A stretch of DNA of 40,404 nt, from NCBI GenBank assembly GCA_027063595.1, contig JAMORJ010000041.1, positions 1 to 40,404 on the forward strand, written 5' to 3'. Below the pieces are notes generated by a model. That model ran no database searches and was not told the DNA's origin. It saw nothing but the letters and a program-made list of their open reading frames with translations. The position numbers were made by a program, and so were the translations under genes. The DNA is from Nautiliaceae bacterium. GTDB lineage: Bacteria; Campylobacterota; Campylobacteria; Campylobacterales; Nautiliaceae. Shown here piece after piece: positions 1 through 6,343 of this stretch; the stretch's first letter is position 1, and every line of letters starts with the position of its first letter.

Positions 1-86
1 GGAATGCCCGAGAAGGCTGTCACGGCTTTCAAAAAAGCCGATGGCAGTAAAAGGGTGTAGTATGTCCTCTTCCCCGAGGCTTTGGT
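1..86 (+). other. GC-rich hairpin-forming segment (possible structured RNA or single-strand promoter, partial)
   Basis: This stretch is visibly richer in G+C than the rest of the window. Bases 17-28 pair with 35-40 plus 42-47 to form a 12-bp stem with one bulged A at 41 and a 6-base loop. Bases 7-9 can pair with 53-55 around it, and 66-69 pair with 76-79 as a second small hairpin. In an A+T-rich host such a segment often marks a structured RNA. It also lies just upstream of leading-region-like genes, where single-strand promoters with hairpins are known in other plasmids. A short open frame ending at base 60 also crosses it and could be the tail of a gene starting off-window. I cannot assign a family; the left edge truncates it. 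Confidence 0.35.
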
Positions 87-171
87 ATGGAGTTAGTCTT
101 CTATTTTGTCTTCAAAAGCATTTGCAAATGTTTTTTAAGAAAATATTTCCGATGTTACAAAAAGAATTTAT

Positions 172-191
172 TTAGAAAGGAGTTAGAAATG
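172..191 (+). promoter_or_regulatory. Repeated extended Shine-Dalgarno leader (first copy)
   Basis: TTAGAAAGGAGTTAGAAATG spans the ribosome-binding site and start codon of the gene at 189. Near-identical copies lie at 570-589, 772-790, 1473-1492 and 2457-2475, and on the - strand at 4125-4145, with a second partial - strand copy near 4151-4164. AGAAAGGAG is complementary to the usual 3' end of bacterial 16S rRNA over nine bases, longer than an ordinary site. Its reuse before unrelated genes decided several of the start codons chosen here. Confidence 0.8.
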
Positions 192-563
192 GCACACAGG
201 GGTGCTTTTATTTTAATTGATGGAAAAAAAGAGAAAAGAATATATGGAAGAAATTTAACAAGTCTTCATGCGATTTTATTACTAGACTATGCTTTAGATA
301 CAAAAATCAATAAATTAAAAAGAGCGAAAGAATTGTTTTCTATCATTTCTTCTATTGATAAAAGAGAAAAAATCGACGAAGAGGATTTGGAAAGCAAAAT
401 AATTGTGGATAAAAACGAAAATAAAATAGAATTCTACCTTTCTAATAAAAGGGTAGAATTTAAAAGATTCGTGCAACACGCAAAAGCTTTTTTAGAAGAA
501 GAAGATTATGAAGAATTTGAAAAATTCGTAGAAAAATTAAGAAAAAAAGTGCAAAAAATATAA
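189..563 (+). CDS. Hypothetical protein, 124 aa, first gene of the leading-region-like cluster
   Basis: The product is charged, lysine- and glutamate-rich, has no signal peptide or membrane segment, and is probably cytosolic. I do not recognise it. The frame is open upstream to 87, but the ATG at 189 is chosen because the shared leader TTAGAAAGGAGTTAGAA sits directly before it, and the upstream extension reads as a run of Phe, Cys and Lys unlike the rest. The C-terminal half is acidic and helical, ending in a repeated Glu/Phe/Lys pattern. It is followed 23 bases later by another gene with the same leader, so it is probably the first gene of the + strand cluster that includes ERF, nuclease and ArdC genes. 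Confidence 0.65.
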   Translation: MAHRGAFILIDGKKEKRIYGRNLTSLHAILLLDYALDTKINKLKRAKELFSIISSIDKREKIDEEDLESKIIVDKNENKIEFYLSNKRVEFKRFVQHAKAFLEEEDYEEFEKFVEKLRKKVQKI

Positions 564-586
564 ATCAAATTAGAAAGGAGTTAGAA

Positions 587-670
587 ATGGAATTAGTTTT
601 AGTAGGAACATTTATGATTATCTACGGCATTTTTAAATTTAAACAAGCTCAAGAACGCTTTGCGTTCTAA
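587..670 (+). CDS. Small membrane protein, 27 aa
   Basis: The frame encodes 27 residues starting MELVLVGTFMIIYGIFKFK, a single hydrophobic helix followed by a short Lys/Gln/Arg tail. It is accepted because the exact cluster leader with AGAAAGGAG stands seven bases before its ATG. Its last codons form one arm of the hairpin at 644-678, which also covers the ribosome-binding site of the next small gene. The function is unknown. A single-pass peptide of this size may modulate a membrane partner, but that is a guess. Confidence 0.6.
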   Translation: MELVLVGTFMIIYGIFKFKQAQERFAF

Positions 671-678
671 GGAGCTTG
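644..678 (+). promoter_or_regulatory. Hairpin covering the stop codon and next ribosome-binding site
   Basis: CAAGCTC (644-650) pairs with GAGCTTG (672-678), and AGAACGC (652-658) pairs with GCGTTCT (662-668), leaving a three-base loop and a small internal bulge. The hairpin spans the last codons and stop of the gene at 587 and hides most of the AAGGAG site used by the gene at 681. Ribosomes finishing the first gene would open it, so translational coupling is the likely role. No T-run follows, so it does not look like a terminator. Confidence 0.6.
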
Positions 679-680
679 TT

Positions 681-767
681 ATGACTGAGATAATCGTTTT
701 TGCAAATTTAGTATTTTTATTTTTTAGTGTAGTTTTAGTTAGATTAGCACATGCTGGAAAAATTTAA
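681..767 (+). CDS. Small membrane protein, 28 aa
   Basis: The frame encodes 28 residues, MTEIIVFANLVFLFFSVVLV followed by a short basic tail, again one membrane helix. AAGGAG ends seven bases before the ATG, but it lies inside the hairpin at 644-678, so translation should depend on the 27-aa gene upstream. The stop is followed five bases later by the leader of the ERF gene. The two tiny proteins look like a coupled pair with opposite tail composition. No family is recognised. Confidence 0.55.
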   Translation: MTEIIVFANLVFLFFSVVLVRLAHAGKI

Positions 768-787
768 AAAATTAGAAAGGAGTTAGA

Positions 788-1387
788 ATGAGATTTAGTG
801 AAAGTATTAAAAACATTAGTATAGCACTTAATAAAGTAATAGCTGAAGTTAAAGATGTATCAAAAACAGAAGAGGGTTTTGGATATAAATACGCAAGTTT
901 AGACAATATTTTAAAAATGTTAAGACCTTTGCTTGCAAAAAATGGACTTGCAATGCTTCAAAGTCAAGAAGTTAAAGATGAAGAAATTATAGTAAAAACC
1001 TTACTCACTCATACAAGTGGGGAATGGATAGAAGTAACGGCAGCAGCTCCATTTGAAAACTTAAAAGGAATGAATAGTTTTCAGGTTATAGGAGCTGGAA
1101 CTACATATCTACGCCGCTATTCAATAGCAAATCTATTTGCAATAGCAAGTGAAGAAGACACAGACGCAAGTCCAAAAGCAAATCAAGATGTAAAAAATAC
1201 AGCAAAAAAAACTCAGCAAACACAAGAACAAAATTGGGAACAATTAGGAATTAGTTTTGAAAAGACAAAAAACGGGTTAGTCGCAATTGAGACAATTAAA
1301 GGTGCAATCTTTAAAAATAAAGAGTTATTAAAAAAAGCAGGGTTTAAATGGAATAACGAACTTAAATCTTGGGTTAAGCCTGCTTAA
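788..1387 (+). CDS. erf: ERF-family single-strand annealing protein
   Basis: The 199-aa product matches the ERF family of single-strand DNA annealing recombinases known from phages and plasmids. Visible family features are the N-terminal region with GYKYASLDNILKMLRPLL near residues 32-50, and the block around residues 95-115 with G-A-G-T-T-Y-L-R-R-Y-S and then a short acidic stretch E-E-D-T-D-A. The last 45 residues form a separate basic module ending in F-K-W-N-N-E-L-K-S-W-V, which may bind DNA. ERF proteins pair complementary single strands, useful for recircularising or repairing an incoming plasmid strand. The neighbouring nuclease gene at 1490 would complete a Red-like recombination pair. 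The start has the cluster leader. Confidence 0.88.
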   Translation: MRFSESIKNISIALNKVIAEVKDVSKTEEGFGYKYASLDNILKMLRPLLAKNGLAMLQSQEVKDEEIIVKTLLTHTSGEWIEVTAAAPFENLKGMNSFQVIGAGTTYLRRYSIANLFAIASEEDTDASPKANQDVKNTAKKTQQTQEQNWEQLGISFEKTKNGLVAIETIKGAIFKNKELLKKAGFKWNNELKSWVKPA

Positions 1388-1388
1388 T

Positions 1389-1415
1389 AAGCCAAAGCCT
1401 TGGGCTTGGCTTTTC
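1389..1415 (+). terminator. Rho-independent terminator after the ERF gene
   Basis: AAGCCAAAGCC, loop TTG, then GGCTTGGCTT forms a GC-rich stem with one bulged A, followed by TTTTCTT. It sits immediately behind the ERF stop codon. Its core CAAGCCTTGGGCT is nearly the same as in the terminator behind the ArdC gene, suggesting copies of one module. Confidence 0.7.
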
Positions 1416-1489
1416 TTCAAAACATTCAAAAATCACTGACACAAATCTAAAACAAGATAAATTAAAAGATTGTTAGAAAGGAGTTAGAA

Positions 1490-2419
1490 ATGGCATTAGT
1501 AGAATTCATTGAAAAAGGTTTAATTAAAAATAATGAATTAGATAATACATTGGGAGATAGAAAAACTTATATTGGCGCAAGCGATATTGGAGGATGTTTA
1601 AGAAAAGCGTATCTTGATAAAGTTTCTCCAAAAGAAAAAGAAGCTCAAGAACTTACAATTTTATTAAGAGGACATTTAGCGGAAGATTTGGTTGCAAAAG
1701 CTCTTGATGCACAAGGGGTTAAATATCAAACTCAATTAGAACTTCAAGAAGACTTTATTAGGGCTCATTTAGATTTTGTATTTTGTTCCTCAAAAGAATG
1801 TGTGGTTGTTGAGGTTAAAAGCACAAACAATATCCCTGATACTCCATATAGTAGCTGGGTTTTACAAATTCAGCTTCAGATGTATTTGGCTCAAAAACAT
1901 TTTGGACTTAAAACAAGGGGATATATTTTAGTTCTTAATCTCAACACAGGAGAGATGAAAGAATTTTCTATTGAGCCTGATGAAACATTACAAGATATAG
2001 CACTTAATAGGGCAAAAGCTTTATGGGACGCTTTACAAAATAGCACTGAACCTGAAGCAGAAGAGCAATTATATTGCTCTAAATGCCCTTATAAGGACAC
2101 TTGTCCTCTATTTCAAGCAGAAGAGATACATTGTGAGGAGTTAGAAAATTTAGTTAATGATGTAGCTTTTTTAGAAAGCCAGAAAAAAGAAATTGACAAA
2201 GAGCTTAAAATAAAAAAAGAAAAGCTATTAGAGTATCTTGAAGCAAAAGGTATTAAAAAAGCGAAAATCGCAGATTATTTAGTATCAGTTACTGCTTCAA
2301 GTAGTTTTGTTTCTCTTGATACTACAAAACTTAAAAAAGAAGCTCCTGAACTTTATGAGGAATTAATTGCTAAATTTGGGAAACAAATTGTTAGAAAAGG
2401 GAGCTTAAAAATTAAATAG
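1490..2419 (+). CDS. Cas4/RecB-like PD-(D/E)XK exonuclease with probable iron-sulfur cluster
   Basis: The 309-aa product carries PD-(D/E)XK nuclease motifs: G-H-L-A-E-D at 61-66, A-H-L-D at 92-95, E-V-K at 108-110, and Q-I-Q-L-Q-M-Y at 126-132. One cysteine at 36 and three at 196, 199 and 205 (C-x2-C-x5-C) match the four-Cys iron-sulfur arrangement of Cas4 and AddB/RecB-type nucleases. Residues 210-309 form a helical tail with a coiled-coil-like run and resemble the C-terminal part of phage-type exonucleases. Such enzymes resect DNA ends, and the ERF annealing protein next door can act on the product. There is no CRISPR array or cas gene nearby, so a role in CRISPR adaptation is unlikely. The start has the shared leader. 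Confidence 0.85.
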   Translation: MALVEFIEKGLIKNNELDNTLGDRKTYIGASDIGGCLRKAYLDKVSPKEKEAQELTILLRGHLAEDLVAKALDAQGVKYQTQLELQEDFIRAHLDFVFCSSKECVVVEVKSTNNIPDTPYSSWVLQIQLQMYLAQKHFGLKTRGYILVLNLNTGEMKEFSIEPDETLQDIALNRAKALWDALQNSTEPEAEEQLYCSKCPYKDTCPLFQAEEIHCEELENLVNDVAFLESQKKEIDKELKIKKEKLLEYLEAKGIKKAKIADYLVSVTASSSFVSLDTTKLKKEAPELYEELIAKFGKQIVRKGSLKIK

Positions 2420-2472
2420 TTTCTTCTTTTTCCCTTTTCCCTTTAAAAAATAAAAATTAGAAAGGAGTTAGT

Positions 2473-3330
2473 ATGAGCAAATTGAAAGAAATTAGAAAAG
2501 AATTTGAAAACATTTTAAAAGACCTAAAAGAAGAGATGTTAAACAACCCTCAATGGATTAAAGATTGGTCTATTAATTTAAGAAACTTCATTACAAAACG
2601 TTCTTACAGCGGAATAAATATTTTAATCTTGTCAAAAACTATGACTATTAAAGAACATAAAATTCCTTTCTTCATCACATTCAAACAGGTTCAAAAAAAG
2701 GGTTGGAAAGTTAGAAAAGGAGCTAAAAGCTATCCTATATTTTTTTATAAATCTATTGAAAAAGCAATTGAGAAAAAATACCTTGATGTTGATGAAGAGG
2801 GCAATGAAGTTGAAAAAATTGAAATAAAAAAAATAACAATCCCTATTTTAAAAAAATATCATGTCTTTAATATGGAAGACATTGAGGGAGATTTTGAAAT
2901 TGAAAGTGATGAGGTAAAAGAGCCAGAATGGAGTAAATTGCTAAATAACGCAAAAACATACATAAACATTGTTTATGGAAACCCAGCTTACTATCCGGCT
3001 AAACATATCGTAACAATGCCGCATATTAAAGATTTCGAGAGTATTGACGCATATTTTGCAGCATTGTTTCACGAATTAACACACAGCACTAAAAAATATC
3101 TTCCAAGAGATTTAAGCTACGCAGAAGAGGAACTTGTCGCAGAACTTGGAAGCGTTTTTTTGTGTAAACACTTTAATATTGAATATCCTTTAAGTAGACA
3201 CGCTGGATACTTGAAAAGCTGGGGAGAAAAAGTTGAGGACAAAAAATTTTACACAATCCTCAAACACGCTTTTAAATCAATGGAATTTTTACTTGAAAAA
3301 TTAGAAACCCAAGCGGCTTTAACCGTTTGA
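2473..3330 (+). CDS. ardC: ArdC-like anti-restriction protein (single-strand DNA-binding domain plus zincin metallopeptidase)
   Basis: The 285-aa product has the two-part ArdC layout. Residues 1-100 match the ArdC N-terminal single-strand DNA-binding domain, with Y-S-G-I-N near 45 and K-G-W-K-V-R-K-G-A-K near 76-85. The C-terminal part is a zincin: H-E-L-T-H at 200-204 gives two His ligands and the catalytic Glu, and E-E-E-L-V-A-E-L at 218-225 supplies the third ligand. Family members protect incoming plasmid DNA from restriction. Entry soon after transfer would suit its place at the end of this cluster with recombination genes. Start by the leader at 2457-2475. The stop is followed by a decayed copy of the leader and a terminator. 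Confidence 0.87.
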   Translation: MSKLKEIRKEFENILKDLKEEMLNNPQWIKDWSINLRNFITKRSYSGINILILSKTMTIKEHKIPFFITFKQVQKKGWKVRKGAKSYPIFFYKSIEKAIEKKYLDVDEEGNEVEKIEIKKITIPILKKYHVFNMEDIEGDFEIESDEVKEPEWSKLLNNAKTYINIVYGNPAYYPAKHIVTMPHIKDFESIDAYFAALFHELTHSTKKYLPRDLSYAEEELVAELGSVFLCKHFNIEYPLSRHAGYLKSWGEKVEDKKFYTILKHAFKSMEFLLEKLETQAALTV

Positions 3331-3336
3331 GGTTTT

Positions 3337-3355
3337 TTAGAAAGAAGTTAGTAAT
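3337..3355 (+). repeat. Decayed copy of the leader without a gene
   Basis: TTAGAAAGAAGTTAGTAATAG follows the ArdC gene. It equals the cluster leader except that AAGGAG has become AAGAAG and the start codon position reads TAATAG. No open frame follows before the terminator at 3390, so this looks like the scar of a lost gene. Confidence 0.5.
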
Positions 3356-3389
3356 AGATTATAAAACATTTAAGCGTCTTTATTTATTT

Positions 3390-3416
3390 AACCCCAAGCC
3401 TTGGGCTGGGTTTTTT
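3390..3416 (+). terminator. Rho-independent terminator closing the leading-region-like cluster
   Basis: AACCCCAAGCC, loop TTG, GGCTGGGTT, then TTTTTA forms a GC-rich stem with a small bulge and a T-run. It ends the + strand cluster and resembles the terminator at 1389. Confidence 0.75.
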
Positions 3417-3467
3417 ATTTATACTTATTTCATACTAATATCGGTGTGTAATAAGTATAAATAAAAA
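3412..3467. repeat. 18-bp perfect inverted repeat with 20-base spacer between convergent genes
   Basis: Bases 3412-3429 and 3450-3467 are perfect reverse complements, with core TTTATTTATACTTATT on the left. The 20-base spacer contains TATCGGTGTGT, the only G-rich patch here. It lies between the + strand cluster and the - strand gene ending at 3498. A bidirectional terminator is the plain reading. An origin of transfer is an alternative, as these often have long inverted repeats at the edge of a leading region. Confidence 0.6.
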
Positions 3468-3497
3468 GGAAGAAAAAAAGAAGAGAATTTCTAAAAA

Positions 3498-4127
3498 CTA
3501 CTGTTTTGCAGCGTTCTCTTTTAAAAATCTTCTAAATTCGTTTCTAAGCGAAGTCCACTTTATGAGGTATTTAGCTCTTACTTTATCTTTAAATATGTTA
3601 AATGTAAAGTCTTTTAATTCTTTTAATGCTTTTTCAAATTCATTTAAAAGCTCAATCCATTCTTTCGCTTTATTACTTCTTTTAATTTTATCGTTAAATG
3701 TGTCAATTCTTATAAGGGCTTCAAATAATACATCCTCATCCTCATCGTTGCTTACAAACACCTCAACCATAGGAGAATTTACCCTGTTTATAAGTCTTAT
3801 TTTTGTATTTACTGCAGTTGCAAGAAGCCTTGAGTAATCAACATCCCCAAATTCTTTTGTAAATTCAATAATTTTTTTTGCAGTTTCTAAAACTTTGTTA
3901 AATTTTTCTTCAATCGCTTTTTTATCTTCATCTCCTATTTGAAATCCCCAGAGTTCCATCACGGCTTCTTTAATATATGCCGCCTCTCTCGTAATTTTTG
4001 CAAATCTATCCCTTATAATCGGAGAATTAAAAACATATACCACGCTATTGCTAGGATTTTCTCTTATAACTTGAATTTTTTTAGCTTTGTAAGCGCTTGG
4101 ATTAATGTTTAGTTTTTTTTGTGCCAT
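3498..4127 (-). CDS. Hypothetical protein, 209 aa
   Basis: The product is soluble, mixed-charge and largely helical from residue 75 on. I do not recognise it with confidence. Its middle, with W-G-F-Q-I near residue 60 and the helix-rich C-terminus with K-A-K-E-W-I-E-L-L, is loosely reminiscent of uncharacterised proteins found on integrating conjugative elements, but this is only an impression. The start has the same AAGGAGTTAGA leader as the + strand cluster at 1-3330, so both belong to one expression style. It is the last gene of a - strand group of five small genes and converges on the terminator and inverted repeat. Confidence 0.6.
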   Translation of the reverse strand: MAQKKLNINPSAYKAKKIQVIRENPSNSVVYVFNSPIIRDRFAKITREAAYIKEAVMELWGFQIGDEDKKAIEEKFNKVLETAKKIIEFTKEFGDVDYSRLLATAVNTKIRLINRVNSPMVEVFVSNDEDEDVLFEALIRIDTFNDKIKRSNKAKEWIELLNEFEKALKELKDFTFNIFKDKVRAKYLIKWTSLRNEFRRFLKENAAKQ

Positions 4128-4175
4128 TCTAACTCCTTTTTCTAAAAATTTTCTAACTCCTTTTGAAGTATTTTA

Positions 4176-4430
4176 TTATATAGTTTCTTTAACCATTTTC
4201 TCAATTACTTTTAGTAATTTTTGGGCAATTTTTTCAAAATTCTCCTCATACAACTTCGGTTCTATTAAAACTACCTCATTTCTGTCAAAACCGCACATAG
4301 CATATACTTTTTGTGTTTTAAGCTCAAGAAAATAGTTATCCCTTAACGGGATAAAAGTGTTTTTAAATTCTTTAACCAAGACTCTCATATTTGAAATACC
4401 ATTTCTCATATCAATTCTTTTTTTTACCAT
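4176..4430 (-). CDS. Hypothetical protein, 84 aa
   Basis: This small soluble protein has a basic start and a helical, Lys/Glu-rich end. Its ATG overlaps the stop of the preceding gene in the arrangement TAATG, so the two are translationally coupled. No motif or family is recognised. The 3' side is followed by two leader-like AAGGAGTTAGAA copies before the 209-aa gene. Confidence 0.5.
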   Translation of the reverse strand: MVKKRIDMRNGISNMRVLVKEFKNTFIPLRDNYFLELKTQKVYAMCGFDRNEVVLIEPKLYEENFEKIAQKLLKVIEKMVKETI

Positions 4431-4624
4431 TACATTTCCTCTAATTTAAGCTTATATACATTGCCAATAATTAAATACTCAATTTTTTTGTTTCTTCTTC
4501 TCTTTTTTTTTGCTTTTTGTGCTTTTTTAATAATTGGTATGGGAACTTTTGAAGTTTTATCAAATTTATATCCTTGGATTGAAAATCCAAGTTTTTTGGC
4601 TTGGGAAATTGGTATTTTAATCAT
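4430..4624 (-). CDS. Hypothetical very basic protein, 64 aa
   Basis: The product has a strongly basic centre (K-K-A-Q-K-A-K-K-K-R-R-R-N-K-K near residues 33-47) between two short hydrophobic stretches, which suggests nucleic-acid binding. It overlaps the neighbour upstream by four bases and the one downstream by one base, so it sits in a tightly coupled set. An opposite-strand frame exists, but coupling with both neighbours supports the - strand reading. The function is unknown. Confidence 0.45.
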   Translation of the reverse strand: MIKIPISQAKKLGFSIQGYKFDKTSKVPIPIIKKAQKAKKKRRRNKKIEYLIIGNVYKLKLEEM

Positions 4625-4821
4625 TCTTCAAATCCAAATTTTCTTTTAAATTCTCTTACCTTTTCGATATCATAAGCTCCCCGTTTTATAATATGACCGC
4701 TTTTTAGATAAATTACTATCTCATATTTGTTAGCTGCTTGAACATTGATTTCAAATGAAACCACTTCGTTTTTTTGAAGATAGAAATTTGGTTCTATCTG
4801 TATTAAATTAATATAACTCAT
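4621..4821 (-). CDS. Hypothetical protein, 66 aa
   Basis: The product is a small, probably beta-rich protein with alternating hydrophobic residues (K-Y-E-I-V-I-Y-L-K-S-G) and a charged C-terminal helix ending K-R-K-F-G-F-E-E. Its stop overlaps the start of the 64-aa gene, and its start follows the stop of the 84-aa gene upstream directly. No family is recognised. The pattern could be a small DNA-binding or scaffold protein. Confidence 0.45.
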   Translation of the reverse strand: MSYINLIQIEPNFYLQKNEVVSFEINVQAANKYEIVIYLKSGHIIKRGAYDIEKVREFKRKFGFEE

Positions 4822-5076
4822 TTATTCTTCCTTAAAGAATTTTTCTTTCATTTCTTTTAAAATTTCTTCAACTTCGCTCATTATTCTATCATGTAAAATT
4901 TCAGCTATTTTTGATTTTTTATTTGCATCATATTTATAATTATAAGCAATTTCGAATTTTTTCATTTCTTCTTTTGTAAATGGTATACATAATCTGGTTT
5001 TTATTATTTTTTCAGCAATTTCTTTTAGTTCTTTTTCTTCTATCTTTTTATTTTGAAAATTTGTTTGGTTTTCCAT
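4822..5076 (-). CDS. Hypothetical acidic/basic helical protein, 84 aa
   Basis: The ATG at 5076 is chosen because AAAAAGGAAT lies just upstream on the - strand; the frame is open to 5181, but the extension reads as a random hydrophobic run. The protein begins MENQTNFQNKK, and is highly charged and predicted mainly helical. Residues 25-50 hold C-I-P-F-T-K-E-E and Y-N-Y-K-Y-D. This is the first gene of the five-gene - strand group, facing the recombinase gene across a 285-bp control region. It might be a regulator by position, but no helix-turn-helix was recognised. Confidence 0.5.
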   Translation of the reverse strand: MENQTNFQNKKIEEKELKEIAEKIIKTRLCIPFTKEEMKKFEIAYNYKYDANKKSKIAEILHDRIMSEVEEILKEMKEKFFKEE

Positions 5077-5213
5077 TAAATTCCTTTTTGTTAAAAGGTT
5101 AACTATGAAAATTTTAACAAAAAGTAAATTATATTTCAATATGTATAAGTTACATAAAAACAAAATAAAGAGAATTTTCAAGAAAAATAAGGAAAAATAG
5201 GGAATAAAAAGTA

Positions 5214-5234
5214 TAGATTATGTAATATAATCTA
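5214..5234. promoter_or_regulatory. Operator-like palindrome over a -10 hexamer
   Basis: TAGATTAT (5214-5221), five bases, then ATAATCTA (5227-5234) form perfect 8-bp arms. TATAAT at 5226-5231 lies within it on the + strand. It sits in the divergent region 5077-5361 between the five-gene - strand group and the recombinase, and is a plausible repressor site. The rest of that region is plain A+T-rich sequence with no gene that I can see. Confidence 0.45.
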
Positions 5235-5361
5235 AATTTTTTTGATACAATTCAATTATTAATTACAAAAATTTAGCAAGAAACAACAAAAATTAGGTTT
5301 AAAATAAAAAAAACTAATTTAATGAAATTTTTTTGATTTAAAAAAACAGGAGTTTTAAGAA

Positions 5362-6321
5362 ATGTGTAAAAATAATACTTTGCAAGAATTGCAAAAATGG
5401 AGAGATAGATATTTTCAATATTTAGAGATAAAAGGTGTTTCTAAAAATACTATAAAATCGTATCAAAGAGCCATTAGTTGTTTTTTTGATTTTTTAAGGG
5501 AAGAGTTTTTGGGTAAAAATAGCTTAAATTACTTAAAGTGGGAAGATTTTAATAAATTTATGTTTTTAGCTTTTTTACAAAAATTAAAAAGTAAACTAAA
5601 CGAAAAAAGTCAGAATTTATACTTACGCATAATTAAAAATTTTCTAAAATTTATCGCTGAAAACAACGAAGAGGGTATAGATCCTTACTATAAGATAGAA
5701 AACTTAACCATTAAAGAACCTCAAAACGAAATAATAACCTTTGAAGAAAATGAAATAGATAGGATTGATTACTATCTTTTTAAAAAACTTGAAAGCACTA
5801 AAGAATATTCTAAATACAAAAACCTTTTATGTATTTTATTTATTCGATTTACTGGCATGAGAGCCGAAGAGTGTTTAGGGTTAAAAATAGAAAATATATC
5901 AATTCAAGAAGATGGAATAAAACTCATGGTAAGGGGAAAGGGCAATAAAGAAAGAATTTTATATCTTGATGTATCATTTCTGCCTTATCTAAAAAGAATG
6001 CTTAACTTAAGAGAAGAAAACAAAATAACAAGTGATTATTTATTTGCTACCAAAAAAAATAAAAAATTAACTTTTCAAGGACTTTATAGAGCAAATAAAA
6101 AGTTTTTGCAAAAAATTGGAATTAAAAATCCAAAAAAATATGGACTTCATACGTATCGTCATACGTTTGCGTCGCTTTTGGTAAACGAAGACGTAAACCT
6201 TGAAACGATCAAAGAAATATTAGGTCATTCGAATATTGTGACAACAAGTAAATATTATGCCAAAACTAACGAAAAAGCAAAGAAAAGAAGCATGTTAAAC
6301 ATTCAAAGAAAAAAAATGTAA
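5362..6321 (+). CDS. Tyrosine recombinase (Xer/integrase family)
   Basis: The 319-aa product has the phage-integrase layout: an N-terminal SAM-like DNA-binding domain at about 10-105 and a catalytic domain at about 125-310. The catalytic set is complete: R167 in T-G-M-R-A-E-E, K194 in G-K-G-N-K, H263-x-x-R266 in L-H-T-Y-R-H-T, H289 in L-G-H-S-N and the nucleophile Y298. The family cuts and rejoins DNA through a 3'-phosphotyrosine. Likely roles are resolving plasmid multimers or integrating an element; XerH-like proteins are usual in Campylobacterota. AACAGGAG lies ahead of the ATG. No matching core site was found by eye. Confidence 0.92.
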   Translation: MCKNNTLQELQKWRDRYFQYLEIKGVSKNTIKSYQRAISCFFDFLREEFLGKNSLNYLKWEDFNKFMFLAFLQKLKSKLNEKSQNLYLRIIKNFLKFIAENNEEGIDPYYKIENLTIKEPQNEIITFEENEIDRIDYYLFKKLESTKEYSKYKNLLCILFIRFTGMRAEECLGLKIENISIQEDGIKLMVRGKGNKERILYLDVSFLPYLKRMLNLREENKITSDYLFATKKNKKLTFQGLYRANKKFLQKIGIKNPKKYGLHTYRHTFASLLVNEDVNLETIKEILGHSNIVTTSKYYAKTNEKAKKRSMLNIQRKKM

Positions 6322-6343
6322 TTTTTTATTTAGGAGAAATAAA

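Noticed and set aside
1-86. OMEGA (IscB/HEARO) guide RNA
   Set aside because: The fold and composition are suggestive, but no IscB or TnpB-like gene is present and the segment is cut by the window edge; it is kept only as an unassigned structured segment.
87-188. Upstream start for the first gene
   Set aside because: The extension is a random-looking Phe/Cys/Lys run, and the shared leader points to the ATG at 189.
1490-2419. Cas4 as sign of a CRISPR-Cas system
   Set aside because: No cas1, cas2, effector or array is present. The partner is an ERF annealing protein, so a recombination exonuclease is more likely.
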